Shown: positions 1 to 6,774, numbered from the stretch's first letter. The stretch is 26,515 bases of DNA from Syntrophomonas_A sp050258735 (GCA_050258735.1 JBLMZJ010000111.1:1-26515); one strand, 5' to 3'. Numbers and translations: made by a program. Notes: generated from the letters alone by a model not told the origin.

Positions 1-2
1 AT

Positions 3-344
3 AAACAGGCTATTGCATGTATAAAAGGCCAGGTGTTTTCGCCAACTTTTGTAGATGATGTAGCTGATGCCATTATGATCGCCCTGGAGCGAAACCTGTC
101 TGGCATCTACCACATAACCAACCCTGAATATTTTGAGCGTATTGAGCTGGCCCGGCAGTTCCTATTGATATTAGGAGTGGATGCCGTCTTAATGGAAAAA
201 GAGGTGCATGAGTTTAATTTCCTGCAGGGCAGAGCGATCACGACTTATATGGATAGTTACAAGTTCCGAATGGAAACTAGGATGCCCTTTACCAGTATGA
301 AAGAGGTCATCAAGCGTTTTAAGGAAAACCTTAAACACGTATGA
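3..344 (+). CDS. RmlD-like SDR sugar reductase/epimerase, C-terminal part (5' truncated by window edge)
   Basis: The reading frame is open from the window edge, so this is the tail of a longer gene; the GTG at 33 is internal and not a start. The visible 113 residues include the pattern SPTFVDDVADAI followed by SGIYHITNPEYFERIELARQF. This is typical of the substrate-binding half of the RmlD/extended short-chain dehydrogenase family (dTDP-4-dehydrorhamnose reductase and related nucleotide-sugar enzymes). The cofactor-binding N-terminus and the YxxxK active site lie outside the window, so the exact substrate cannot be named. The gene is followed after 18 bases by the radical SAM gene, whose ribosome binding site (GGGAGG) lies in the gap, and both probably belong to one glycan or nucleotide-sugar operon. 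Confidence 0.75.
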   Translation, partial: KQAIACIKGQVFSPTFVDDVADAIMIALERNLSGIYHITNPEYFERIELARQFLLILGVDAVLMEKEVHEFNFLQGRAITTYMDSYKFRMETRMPFTSMKEVIKRFKENLKHV

Positions 345-362
345 AGCCTGGGAGGCACAAGT

Positions 363-1640
363 ATGTTGGGATATTTTAATGGAAACAAGAAGGTCTTATT
401 AATTGAGCCCCCGTTTTATTCACTGTTTGGCTATAAAAGATATCATTACCCGATGACCCTGACCCTGCTAGGGACATATTTAGAGGAACTCGGTCATGAA
501 GTAAGTATACTGGATCTGGATTTTCCCGATCCTGAATTCAGTGAATATAGCCGCAGTGAGGCCAGAAATGCCTATTATCAATACATAGAAGCGCTTAATA
601 ATAAAGAACACGCAGTCTGGCGGAGGGTTGAACAGGTGCTTGAGGAATATCAGCCAGAGGTATTAGGTCTTACTTCGATTACTCCGAAAATTGATTCTGC
701 CAATATCATTGCCAAGATGGCCAAAAGGATGTTTGGTAATAATATTAAAGTCCAATTGGGGGGGGCTCATGTCAAAGGCATGCGCACACTGGATCCCGTT
801 TATGATTTTGGGGGTTGTTACGATTCTGTGGTGGATCATATTCCTGCCCTGATCAACCGCAAACCCAATAAAAAACTACTGATGCAATATGATGAATACC
901 CGATAAATGATTTTTTCAGTGTGATGACTCTAATGGGCTGTCCCAATTCCTGTACTTTTTGCTGCAACTCGTTTGAAAAGAAGATAGTTTATCGTGATGT
1001 CGATACCATTCAGGAGGAACTGGTTGAGTTAAGTGAAATCAATAAGAAGCATAACGCAAACTATCCGGTTTATATTGTTGATGACTGTTTTTTCAGCAGC
1101 ACTAAGCGTTTTGATCAGATTGCCGGTACTATTCATGAGCTGGGTATGAACTTCAAGGCTGGTTCACGTATTATGGCCTTAAGCGAATCTAAAATTGATG
1201 ATTTTATTCAGTATGGTGGGATTAAATTATTCATTGGAGTTGAATCTGGGTCGCAAAGGGTATTGGATAGAATTAAAAAGAAAATAAAGGTAAGTGAAAT
1301 AATCAAAAGAACAAGAATGTTAAATGAAAAAGGTATAGACTGGTCAGCCTTTTTCATTGTCGGTTTTCCCTTTGAGACTATCGAAGACCTGAAAAAGACC
1401 CGGGAACTGATTGAAATCATCCAGCCTTCCTTTGTATCTTTGAACCGGTTTACCCCCTATCCAGGTACCGAAATCTATCAGGAGTTCTATGTGGACAGCC
1501 GATTGGAATTCAGTCAGTTGTTCCAGTTGAACAAGGATAATGGAGTAAAACTGAATAATGAGATCGAGGAATATATCGAGGATCTGTTCTTATTTGCCGA
1601 CAAGTACAACGCCGGCAAGGCTGCACAAGGTAAGAGATGA
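363..1640 (+). CDS. B12-binding domain radical SAM protein
   Basis: The protein has 425 residues. Residues about 8-150 look like a cobalamin-binding Rossmann domain (KVLLIEPPF near the start, then TLLGTYLEELGHEVSILDLD, and EVLGLTSITP). A radical SAM core follows with the 4Fe-4S motif CPNSCTFC, cysteines 193, 197 and 200. Later radical SAM hallmarks are seen in IKLFIGVESGSQRVLDRIKK and FFIVGFPFET. Such enzymes use S-adenosylmethionine radicals for methylation, ring rearrangement or similar chemistry on unactivated carbons. The substrate cannot be read from the sequence; the sugar-modifying neighbours on both sides suggest a glycan or lipid-linked sugar. The gene looks more AT-rich in its middle than the genes further right, which may point to a different history. 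The ATG start has GGGAGG about seven bases upstream. Confidence 0.85.
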   Translation: MLGYFNGNKKVLLIEPPFYSLFGYKRYHYPMTLTLLGTYLEELGHEVSILDLDFPDPEFSEYSRSEARNAYYQYIEALNNKEHAVWRRVEQVLEEYQPEVLGLTSITPKIDSANIIAKMAKRMFGNNIKVQLGGAHVKGMRTLDPVYDFGGCYDSVVDHIPALINRKPNKKLLMQYDEYPINDFFSVMTLMGCPNSCTFCCNSFEKKIVYRDVDTIQEELVELSEINKKHNANYPVYIVDDCFFSSTKRFDQIAGTIHELGMNFKAGSRIMALSESKIDDFIQYGGIKLFIGVESGSQRVLDRIKKKIKVSEIIKRTRMLNEKGIDWSAFFIVGFPFETIEDLKKTRELIEIIQPSFVSLNRFTPYPGTEIYQEFYVDSRLEFSQLFQLNKDNGVKLNNEIEEYIEDLFLFADKYNAGKAAQGKR

Positions 1641-1656
1641 AAGGAATCATTGAGGT

Positions 1657-2646
1657 ATGAAAACTATTGTCACCGGAGGAGCCGGTTTTATCGGTTCCCA
1701 TTTAGTGGATCGGCTCTTATTGGATGGTCATGAGGTGACCGTGTTGGACAATTTCAGCACGGGCCGTCCGGAAAATCTAAAACACCAGATTGATGCCAAA
1801 AACCTGAAGCTGGTCGAGATAGATATTCAAGATCAGTCGGCTATCCAGCCATATTTTGATAATGTGGACTGGGTTTTTCATCTGGCTGCCCTGGCCGACA
1901 TAGTGCCTTCCATTGAAAAACCAGCCGATTATTTCCGGTCTAATGTCGACGGGACCTTTGCCGTACTAGAAGCGGTCCGGCATAGTGCCGGGGTCAAGAA
2001 ATTTCTCTACCCGGCCTCCTCATCCTGTTATGGTATTCCTGATATGTATCCTACCCCGGAAACGGCAGAAATCAGGCCGCAATACCCCTATGCTCTGACC
2101 AAAAACCTGGGCGAACAGATGGTAATGCACTGGGGACGTTTATATAAGATACCGGTGATATCGCTTCGGCTTTTTAATGTATACGGGACCCGCTCTCGTA
2201 CTTCAGGGACCTATGGTGCGGTGTTCGGAGTTTTTCTTAAACAAAAACTGGCGGGAAAGCCATTTACCGTAGTTGGGGATGGTAACCAAACTCGTGATTT
2301 TACCTATGTGACCGATGTTGCCGATGCCTTTGTTAGTGCAGCTAAGTCCGATATTGAGAATGAAATCTTCAATGTGGGTAGCGGGGGGACTTATTCCGTA
2401 AAACACCTGGTCAATTTGTTGAGTGGTGAGGTAGTTTACATACCCAAGAGACCGGGCGAACCTGATTGTACATTTGCTGATATCGATAAGATACAGAGGA
2501 TCCTGCATTGGGAGCCGCAAGTTTCATTTGTTCAAGGGGTAGCAAAAGTAGTAGAAGATATAGACTACTGGAGGCAGGCTCCGCTTTGGGATCCGGTGAG
2601 TATAAAGGATGCAACAGAAAACTGGTTTAAATATTTAGGCAAATAA
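1657..2646 (+). CDS. NAD-dependent nucleotide-sugar epimerase/dehydratase (extended SDR)
   Basis: This 329-residue protein begins with the NAD-binding glycine motif TGGAGFIGSH (residues 6-15), followed by an acidic residue after beta-2 (VLDNFSTG) as in UDP-glucose 4-epimerase-type proteins. The SSSCYG segment and Y145-A-L-T-K149 supply the Ser/Tyr/Lys active site. RLFNVYG, DGNQTRDFTYVTDVADA and NVGSG are the usual substrate-domain landmarks. It probably epimerises or dehydrates a nucleotide-activated hexose for a surface or flagellar glycan. It starts 16 bases after the radical SAM gene, so the two are very likely co-transcribed. The exact sugar (UDP-Glc, UDP-GlcNAc or another) cannot be decided. 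No terminator with a T run was seen directly after it. Confidence 0.88.
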   Translation: MKTIVTGGAGFIGSHLVDRLLLDGHEVTVLDNFSTGRPENLKHQIDAKNLKLVEIDIQDQSAIQPYFDNVDWVFHLAALADIVPSIEKPADYFRSNVDGTFAVLEAVRHSAGVKKFLYPASSSCYGIPDMYPTPETAEIRPQYPYALTKNLGEQMVMHWGRLYKIPVISLRLFNVYGTRSRTSGTYGAVFGVFLKQKLAGKPFTVVGDGNQTRDFTYVTDVADAFVSAAKSDIENEIFNVGSGGTYSVKHLVNLLSGEVVYIPKRPGEPDCTFADIDKIQRILHWEPQVSFVQGVAKVVEDIDYWRQAPLWDPVSIKDATENWFKYLGK

Positions 2647-2787
2647 TCGGGTTTGTTAAGAAGATAATCGGGCTCTTTAGTTCTTGTTATATTATTATGG
2701 TTTTACTCAAAAAAGAAGACAAATACGAAATGCTGACGGTTTTGCAGTACCGACCAAACAGGTATAATGATCTTGAAAACCTGCAGG

Positions 2788-2816
2788 TTGTCATGAAGAT
2801 GTTAATGGGTTAATAT
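2788..2816 (+). promoter_or_regulatory. Possible sigma-A-type promoter before the YjfB-family gene
   Basis: TTGTCA at 2788-2793 is spaced 17 bases from TAATAT at 2811-2816. The -35 matches the consensus at five of six positions and the -10 at four of six. It lies about 50 bases upstream of the start at 2870, within the 223-base gap after the epimerase. No sigma-28-type signal was seen in that gap, and apart from this candidate I see nothing else there. Confidence 0.3.
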
Positions 2817-2869
2817 TATGTTATATTGTTAGGATTTCCTTGTGCGATTACGACAGAAGGGGGATTCTT

Positions 2870-3073
2870 ATGGACACGCTCTCTATAGCTGGAATGGCTA
2901 TGAATATGCAAACTGCACGACTGCAGCAAGCAGTCGGCGTTGCTGTGCTTAAAAAGGAAATGGATACTGCCAGCGAATCTGCCCAAGGTCTGTTAGAGAT
3001 GATGGGCAGTACTCAAGCCCTGGAACGTTCAATCAATCCGCACATTGGTTCCCAACTTGACGTCAAGGCCTGA
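2870..3073 (+). CDS. YjfB-family putative motility protein
   Basis: This short protein (67 residues) begins MDTLSIAGMAMNMQ and contains the pattern QQAVGVAVLKKEMDTA and a final NPHIGSQLDVKA. These are the landmarks of the small YjfB family found in motile Firmicutes, usually close to flagellar genes; its biochemical role is not established. The ATG at 2870 is preferred over the upstream TTG at 2840 because GAAGGGGG lies just before it and family members begin at this methionine. The gene stands between the glycan genes and the unrecognised 122-residue gene, and its family fits the flagellar context that follows. Confidence 0.75.
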   Translation: MDTLSIAGMAMNMQTARLQQAVGVAVLKKEMDTASESAQGLLEMMGSTQALERSINPHIGSQLDVKA

Positions 3074-3150
3074 TCGTTCACCTGGTTGATCCGAGGTCAC
3101 GTCGTTATGAGCTTTTCCAATAATATTAACCATTAGAGAAAGGAGTTCAT

Positions 3151-3519
3151 ATGCCAGATTCCTACGCGATGGTAGCGGATATTCTTGATCTATCGGATAG
3201 TGTTATTCAGGCAATGGAGCATCTCCAGGTTCGTTTAACAGAAGGGCATCTGGAGGATAGTTCTTATCTCCTGGAAGATCTGAAGGACGCAGTGACCTCC
3301 ATTCAAAATGCCACCGAGTTGCTTATGCCTCACCTGGGAGAAAATATGATAAATGATCTTACTCTGGAGTTGCAGGGAGTGGTTGAAGAAATGACTGCTA
3401 CCTATGAGCAGAGAAGAATAGAAAAAGCCAAGGTTGATATGCAGTGGTTAATGCTTCCACTGGCTAAAAAGTGGAGGGATGAATTGGGGCGTTGCCTAAC
3501 GGCTTTTAAGGCATCATAA
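3151..3519 (+). CDS. Hypothetical alpha-helical protein in flagellar region
   Basis: I do not recognise this 122-residue protein with confidence. It is acidic, almost wholly helical in appearance, with no signal peptide, no membrane segment and no conserved cysteines. Heptad-like leucines run through residues about 9-60 (ILDLSDSVIQAMEHLQVRL, then LLEDLKDAVTSI), followed by a second helix pair. That architecture resembles small flagellar chaperone-like or regulatory helical-bundle proteins, and it may belong to one of the DUF families seen beside flagellar genes, but this is inference. A clear AAAGGAG ribosome binding site precedes the ATG. It follows the YjfB-family gene after 77 bases and is closed by a terminator at 3549-3583, so the two may form one small transcript. 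Confidence 0.7.
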   Translation: MPDSYAMVADILDLSDSVIQAMEHLQVRLTEGHLEDSSYLLEDLKDAVTSIQNATELLMPHLGENMINDLTLELQGVVEEMTATYEQRRIEKAKVDMQWLMLPLAKKWRDELGRCLTAFKAS

Positions 3520-3548
3520 GGCTTATACAAATTAATAGTTAGTAGGAG

Positions 3549-3583
3549 TGCCTGGGGAACAAAACCTCGGGCATTTATTATTT
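3549..3583 (+). terminator. Rho-independent terminator after the 122-residue gene
   Basis: TGCCTGGGG (3549-3557) pairs with CCTCGGGCA (3565-3573) over nine positions including two G-T wobbles, with a seven-base A-rich loop. It is followed by the T-rich TTTATTATTT. It separates the YjfB/122-residue unit from the flaG operon. Confidence 0.6.
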
Positions 3584-3619
3584 AAAAAGGGATATCATCT
3601 CCTTGATTAAATTAATCAT

Positions 3620-3647
3620 TAAAGTATCAGTGAAGATATGACGATAA
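3620..3647 (+). promoter_or_regulatory. Sigma-28/sigma-D-like flagellar promoter upstream of flaG
   Basis: TAAA at 3620-3623 and GACGATAA at 3640-3647 are separated by 16 bases. The sigma-D (FliA) consensus of Bacillus is TAAA, about 15 bases, then GCCGATAT/A, so the -10 matches seven of eight positions. The site lies just after a terminator and about 43 bases before the flaG start. It would place flaG, fliS and the two chaperone-like genes in the late flagellar class. Confidence 0.6.
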
Positions 3648-3690
3648 TAACCATACAGTCCAATATGCTATTTTGCAGGAGGCGAATAGG

Positions 3691-4059
3691 ATGAAAATCG
3701 AAGGGCAAGGGAGTGCCGTCAATCTGGCTGCTCAGACGGTCAATGAGGTGATAAAACCTCAGGAGAAGCCGATTCCAGCAACAAGCGGTCAGGAACACAA
3801 GGAGCCCAAACAAGCTCCAAAGAATGAAGCAGAGGTTGTAAAAGCTACTGAAGTACTGAACGAGACAATGAAGATCTACAATTATCACCTGGAATTCAAG
3901 GTCCATAAAGGCAGCGGCAGGATGCAGGTCAAGGTAGTTGACAGCGACAGTCAAAAGGTGATCCGGGAAATACCTCCAGAATCAATCCTCGATTGTGCTG
4001 CCCGCATTCGTGAGTTGCTGAACAATATGGCAGGTATTCTAGTTGATGAAGTAGTCTGA
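3691..4059 (+). CDS. flaG: FlaG family flagellar protein
   Basis: The 122-residue protein has a variable Lys/Gln/Glu-rich N-terminal half and a conserved C-terminal half. The latter carries LEFKVHKGSGRMQVKVVDSDSQ and then VIREIPPESILDCAARI, the FlaG-domain signature (a strand pair followed by IREIPPE and a helix). FlaG proteins influence flagellar filament length and are usually encoded with fliD and fliS. The ATG at 3691 is chosen over the TTG at 3673 because AGGAGG (3677-3682) lies eight bases before it and overlaps the region an upstream start would need. The gene sits under the sigma-D-like promoter and is followed by fliS; no fliD lies between them. Confidence 0.88.
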   Translation: MKIEGQGSAVNLAAQTVNEVIKPQEKPIPATSGQEHKEPKQAPKNEAEVVKATEVLNETMKIYNYHLEFKVHKGSGRMQVKVVDSDSQKVIREIPPESILDCAARIRELLNNMAGILVDEVV

Positions 4060-4145
4060 TTTCTGCTATAGCTGCAGACAACAAGGAATGAATTATGCTT
4101 AACTGAATAGTGATTATATGGCCAGGGAGGAAGGATGTCATTAGT

Positions 4146-4568
4146 ATGAACGCACAGGCATATGATCAATACAAAAAGACCAATATAGAGAGTATTGGCC
4201 CAGGTAAGCTATTGCTTATGCTTTTTGAAGGGGCTATCCGCAACATAGATAGTGCAAAAAAAGCAATTCTGGATAAGGAGATTAACCTGGCCCATAACCA
4301 GATCATCAAGACCCAGAATATAATCCTCGAACTGATCAGCAGTCTGGATATGGAATACGAGATATCCAACCAGATCTTTAACCTGTATGAATTCATGTAC
4401 TACCAGTTGACCATGGCTAATGCCCATAAAGATGTCAAGGAGTTGGACGAGGTAAGGGGTCTGCTGTGTGAATTTCATGATGTTTGGGATGAAGCAAGCA
4501 AAAAAGCCGGAGTTATCAAGAGCCAAAGCGAGGCCGCGCCGAGCCAGGGCTTAAACATACAAGGATAG
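4146..4568 (+). CDS. fliS: Flagellin export chaperone FliS
   Basis: The 140-residue protein begins MNAQAYDQYKKTNIES and contains the pattern KLLLMLFEGAIRNIDSA, both hallmarks of FliS. The four-helix bundle region ends near residue 125 and is followed by a short disordered Ser/Gln-rich tail. FliS binds the C-terminal helix of flagellin in the cytoplasm, prevents premature polymerisation and hands it to the export apparatus. The ATG at 4146 is chosen because family members begin here; GGAGGAAGG lies about 11 bases upstream, a slightly long spacing. The downstream gene starts four bases after its stop, which supports an operon. Confidence 0.93.
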   Translation: MNAQAYDQYKKTNIESIGPGKLLLMLFEGAIRNIDSAKKAILDKEINLAHNQIIKTQNIILELISSLDMEYEISNQIFNLYEFMYYQLTMANAHKDVKELDEVRGLLCEFHDVWDEASKKAGVIKSQSEAAPSQGLNIQG

Positions 4569-4572
4569 GTCT

Positions 4573-5016
4573 ATGGTTATTTCGGAACAGGAATTGAATG
4601 AACAACTTGAGCGGGAAAACTTACTATTTGATCAAATGCTGGCGCTGTCGGAGCGCCAGTTATTTCTCTATAGTGATGTTGATCTGAACGAAGATAAGCT
4701 GGTGGAGGCATTCGAGGCTCTGATCGATGAACGAGACACACTGATGGGTCTGATCGATGGTATTCAGACCGTAATCAAAGAGACCGATGCTGATCTTCAC
4801 CATAGTCAGTTGTTAAAACGTCATCGCCAGGAAATAGAACCCATCATCACCAGCATACAAAGCAATGACCGGCAGATGCTGCAATTGGCTCAAGAGTTCC
4901 GTAAGGTTCTCGGCTATAAATTGAAGGAAGCTCGGAATAATAAAAAAGCTTATCAAGCTTACTATGGCGAAGTTGATACCGGAGGCAAGGGCTGGTTTAT
5001 CGATCGCAAGAAATAA
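4573..5016 (+). CDS. FliT-like flagellar chaperone (FliT/FlgN type)
   Basis: The 147-residue protein is almost entirely helical with long coiled-coil-like stretches (residues about 5-120). It ends GGKGWFIDRKK, a tail that resembles the G-x-FID-x-KK ends of FliT-like proteins of Firmicutes. Its position directly after fliS is where fliT lies in Bacillus subtilis. FliT binds the filament cap protein FliD and escorts it to the export gate. The sequence itself is too divergent for certainty; a FlgN-type chaperone for hook-filament junction proteins is the alternative. The ATG start has AAGGATAGG just upstream. Confidence 0.6.
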   Translation: MVISEQELNEQLERENLLFDQMLALSERQLFLYSDVDLNEDKLVEAFEALIDERDTLMGLIDGIQTVIKETDADLHHSQLLKRHRQEIEPIITSIQSNDRQMLQLAQEFRKVLGYKLKEARNNKKAYQAYYGEVDTGGKGWFIDRKK

Positions 5017-5036
5017 GCGAAAGCAGGTTGTCGACG

Positions 5037-5489
5037 TTGATACGAGACCTAATCGATAATTATATCAGGCAGGAAAAGATATATCAGAAGGTAGCATTAT
5101 CCTCCAGCCAGCAGACATCGCTGCTGCAGAGCCAGAAGGTGGATACAGTCATGATAAAAGAGGTCCTGCAGCAGAGGCAGGTCTTGATGGATGACGTGGC
5201 TGCTATTAATGAAGAAGCCAAGAAAATGCAGGAAAAGATGAAGCGGGACTATAGCCTGAAGGCTTTTACACTGAGTGAGATCGAGGGGGTCGTCAAAAAT
5301 ATAGACCTTAACGAACTTAAACAGGTTCTTAACAACATGAGCGAGGTCTTAAAAGGCATCAGTCAGAATGACCTGAAGAATCAAGCTTTGATGCGCCAGG
5401 CCGCGGCCGAAGCGTACTCCCAGCCTACCGTCAGCAACCAGCAAGCTTCCAGTGCATATCGTCAGTCTATGGACCCCAAGAACAGCTAG
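5037..5489 (+). CDS. FlgN-like helical flagellar chaperone candidate
   Basis: This protein of about 150 residues is helical over residues 1-120 and has a Gln/Ala/Ser-rich disordered tail ending in MDPKNS. The general shape resembles FlgN/FliT-type export chaperones, and it is the last gene of the flaG-fliS unit. The match is structural in flavour only, since I see no diagnostic motif. Two TTG starts compete: at 5028 the Shine-Dalgarno-like GCAGG (5023-5027) would directly abut the codon, whereas at 5037 the spacing is nine bases, so 5037 is preferred. No T-run terminator follows; the hairpin at 5511-5532 has no T tract. Confidence 0.5.
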   Translation: MIRDLIDNYIRQEKIYQKVALSSSQQTSLLQSQKVDTVMIKEVLQQRQVLMDDVAAINEEAKKMQEKMKRDYSLKAFTLSEIEGVVKNIDLNELKQVLNNMSEVLKGISQNDLKNQALMRQAAAEAYSQPTVSNQQASSAYRQSMDPKNS

Positions 5490-5510
5490 CCAAAGCATGT
5501 TAAATACCTT

Positions 5511-5532
5511 GTGAAATTACTTGCAATTTCAC
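5511..5532. promoter_or_regulatory. Inverted repeat overlapping the -35 of the zinc-ribbon gene promoter
   Basis: GTGAAATT (5511-5518) and AATTTCAC (5525-5532) are perfect inverted repeats with a six-base centre that includes the first bases of the -35 box. No T run follows, so a terminator role is unlikely; an operator is the simplest reading. Confidence 0.4.
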
Positions 5533-5549
5533 ATTAAAACCTCTATAAT
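5521..5549 (+). promoter_or_regulatory. Sigma-A-type promoter for the zinc-ribbon gene
   Basis: TTGCAA (5521-5526) and a perfect TATAAT (5544-5549) are separated by 17 bases, the optimal spacing. This is one of the best housekeeping promoters in the window. It would start transcription near 5556, about 70 bases before the ATG at 5628. Confidence 0.7.
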
Positions 5550-5550
5550 A

Positions 5551-5571
5551 AACTTTACCATTTGGTAAGTT
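5551..5571. promoter_or_regulatory. Palindrome at the predicted transcription start of the zinc-ribbon gene
   Basis: AACTTTACCA and TGGTAAGTT form an inverted repeat with one extra T in the left arm and a two-base centre. It covers the expected +1 just after TATAAT. It could be a repressor operator or a short 5' hairpin in the RNA. Confidence 0.4.
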
Positions 5572-5627
5572 ACTCCAGAGGAGTCAGGCTTGCCGGGAAT
5601 ATTCAAAAAAGTGAGGGATCTTTTTTA

Positions 5628-5921
5628 ATGTTCGAAGACAGAGTATTAATTTGTCAGGATTGCGGTCAGGAGTTTACTTTCACCGCCGGCGAACAGGAGT
5701 TTTACCACGAAAAGGGTTTTGAAAATGAACCCAAACGTTGTCGGGACTGCAGAAGCCAGCGCCGTAACGGTAGCCGCAGTGGCAGCAGAGCTCCTAGGGA
5801 AATGTTTCCTGCCGTATGTGCCAGATGTGGATGTGAAACTCAGGTTCCTTTCAACCCCGTTGCAGGCCGTCCGGTTTATTGTAACCAGTGCTTCCAGGAG
5901 ATGAAAGAGTCAGCCATGTAA
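5628..5921 (+). CDS. Small double zinc-ribbon protein (CxxC-x17-CxxC type)
   Basis: The 97-residue protein carries two zinc-ribbon modules. The first, near residues 9-45, is CQDCGQEFTF followed by KRCRDCR, as in the probable zinc-ribbon family where a CxxC knuckle is joined to a second one through a GF-x-NEPKRC stretch. The second is CARC, 17 residues, CNQC, an exact CxxC-x17-CxxC pattern. A basic, Ser/Arg-rich linker (residues about 45-58) lies between them. Such proteins are common in Firmicutes and likely bind nucleic acid or ribosomes, but no function is established. The ATG at 5628 is chosen because GAGGGA lies upstream and the conserved FEDRVLICQDCG begins there. It is a single-gene unit between its own promoter and a strong terminator. 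Confidence 0.8.
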   Translation: MFEDRVLICQDCGQEFTFTAGEQEFYHEKGFENEPKRCRDCRSQRRNGSRSGSRAPREMFPAVCARCGCETQVPFNPVAGRPVYCNQCFQEMKESAM

Positions 5922-5934
5922 CTAACGAATAATG

Positions 5935-5965
5935 ACCGGGCTAAATGCCCGGTTTTTTGTTTTTC
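5935..5965 (+). terminator. Rho-independent terminator after the zinc-ribbon gene
   Basis: ACCGGGC (5935-5941) pairs perfectly with GCCCGGT (5947-5953) around a TAAAT loop and is followed by TTTTTGTTTTT. It lies 13 bases after the stop codon. Confidence 0.9.
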
Positions 5966-6074
5966 TGATCATTACCATCGACTGTAATACCAAACGTCTA
6001 CCACCGTTTGCTATGGAGGTTTTTTGAGGGATGGAGTAGAATATACTATAGAACAACGGGAAAGAGGTGGTCGT

Positions 6075-6623
6075 ATGAAATTCGATATCCGCGGCAGGAA
6101 TATTGAAATCACGGATGCACTCAAGGAGTATACCACTAAGCGGCTTTCCAAGTTGGAGAAATACATTGAAGACGTAAAGGAGGTACAAGTTGCCCTTTCC
6201 GTAGAAGGGGACCGACATAAAGTGGAGGTCACTATTCCCCTTAACGGCATGATTTTACGTGGAGAGGAAGCCACTGACGATATGTACAGCGCTATCGATC
6301 TGGTGGAAGAGAAACTGGAGAAGCAAATTGAAAAGCATAAGACCAAATTGTATAAACAACACCGGGGAGCCGGTTTGAAAAAGGCCTTCCGCGACCAGAT
6401 CCAGATGGATCTCGACCAGGGTGAACAGAAGATCGAGAAGTTCAAGGTGGTGCGCTCCAAGCGCTTCGCCCTGAAACCCATGGACACCGAAGAGGCTATC
6501 ATGCAGATGAATATGCTGGGCCACAGTTTCTTCGTGTTCTGGAATCCGGAAAGCGAACAGGTCAATGTGGTTTACCGGCGCAAGGACAGTAACTATGGGC
6601 TGATAGAACCTGAATTTGATTAG
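6075..6623 (+). CDS. hpf: Ribosome hibernation promoting factor, long form
   Basis: The 182-residue protein has an N-terminal HPF/RaiA domain (MKFDIRGRNIEITDALKEY, residues 1-100). A linker follows, then the C-terminal dimerisation domain (residues about 123-180, with VRSKRFALKPMDTEEAIMQMNMLGHSFFVF). Having both domains makes it the long form that dimerises 70S ribosomes into 100S particles in resting cells. The ATG at 6075 follows AGAGGTGG at a suitable distance. It lies between the zinc-ribbon terminator and its own terminator, so it is probably monocistronic. In B. subtilis the homologue yvyD lies at the same place between fliT and secA. A small inverted repeat (CAAACG at 5991-5996, CGTTTG at 6005-6010) lies in its upstream region. 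Confidence 0.95.
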   Translation: MKFDIRGRNIEITDALKEYTTKRLSKLEKYIEDVKEVQVALSVEGDRHKVEVTIPLNGMILRGEEATDDMYSAIDLVEEKLEKQIEKHKTKLYKQHRGAGLKKAFRDQIQMDLDQGEQKIEKFKVVRSKRFALKPMDTEEAIMQMNMLGHSFFVFWNPESEQVNVVYRRKDSNYGLIEPEFD

Positions 6624-6678
6624 TTGAGCCGGGACCCTAAAAATGATACTATAAAAATGTTAATTAATAGCATGTATG

Positions 6679-6705
6679 AGGAACCTATGGTTCCTCTCTT
6701 TTTTG
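6679..6705 (+). terminator. Rho-independent terminator between hpf and secA
   Basis: GAGGAACC (6679-6686) and GGTTCCTC (6690-6697) form a perfect eight-base-pair stem with a three-base loop, followed by TCTTTTTT. Confidence 0.9.
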
Positions 6706-6730
6706 AATTCTGTCGGTGTACGAGCTACTA

Positions 6731-6745
6731 CCGGGCGCAGCCCGG
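6731..6745 (+). other. GC-rich hairpin in the secA leader
   Basis: CCGGGC (6731-6736) and GCCCGG (6740-6745) pair perfectly over a GCA loop. The hairpin lies about 12 bases before the secA Shine-Dalgarno region, without a T run. It could affect mRNA stability or translation of secA; no upstream SecM-like coding region was seen. Confidence 0.35.
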
Positions 6746-6774
6746 CCGGACAATGAAAAGAGGTAAAACGCGGC

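Noticed and set aside
2697..2813. Possible 38-residue small ORF (MVLLKKEDKYEML...) in the gap after the epimerase
   Set aside because: It has no Shine-Dalgarno sequence before the ATG and no recognisable similarity, and its end overlaps the candidate promoter of the next gene.
5719..5904. Second open frame overlapping the zinc-ribbon gene
   Set aside because: It lies wholly inside the zinc-ribbon gene in another frame and shows no motif; the cysteine pattern clearly supports the main frame.
6012..6050. Possible sigma-H-type promoter before hpf (AGGTTTT, about 14 bases, AGAAT)
   Set aside because: The match is partial and the motif is loose; a weak sigma-A-like pair overlaps it. The idea rests mainly on knowing that hpf is stress-controlled in Bacillus.
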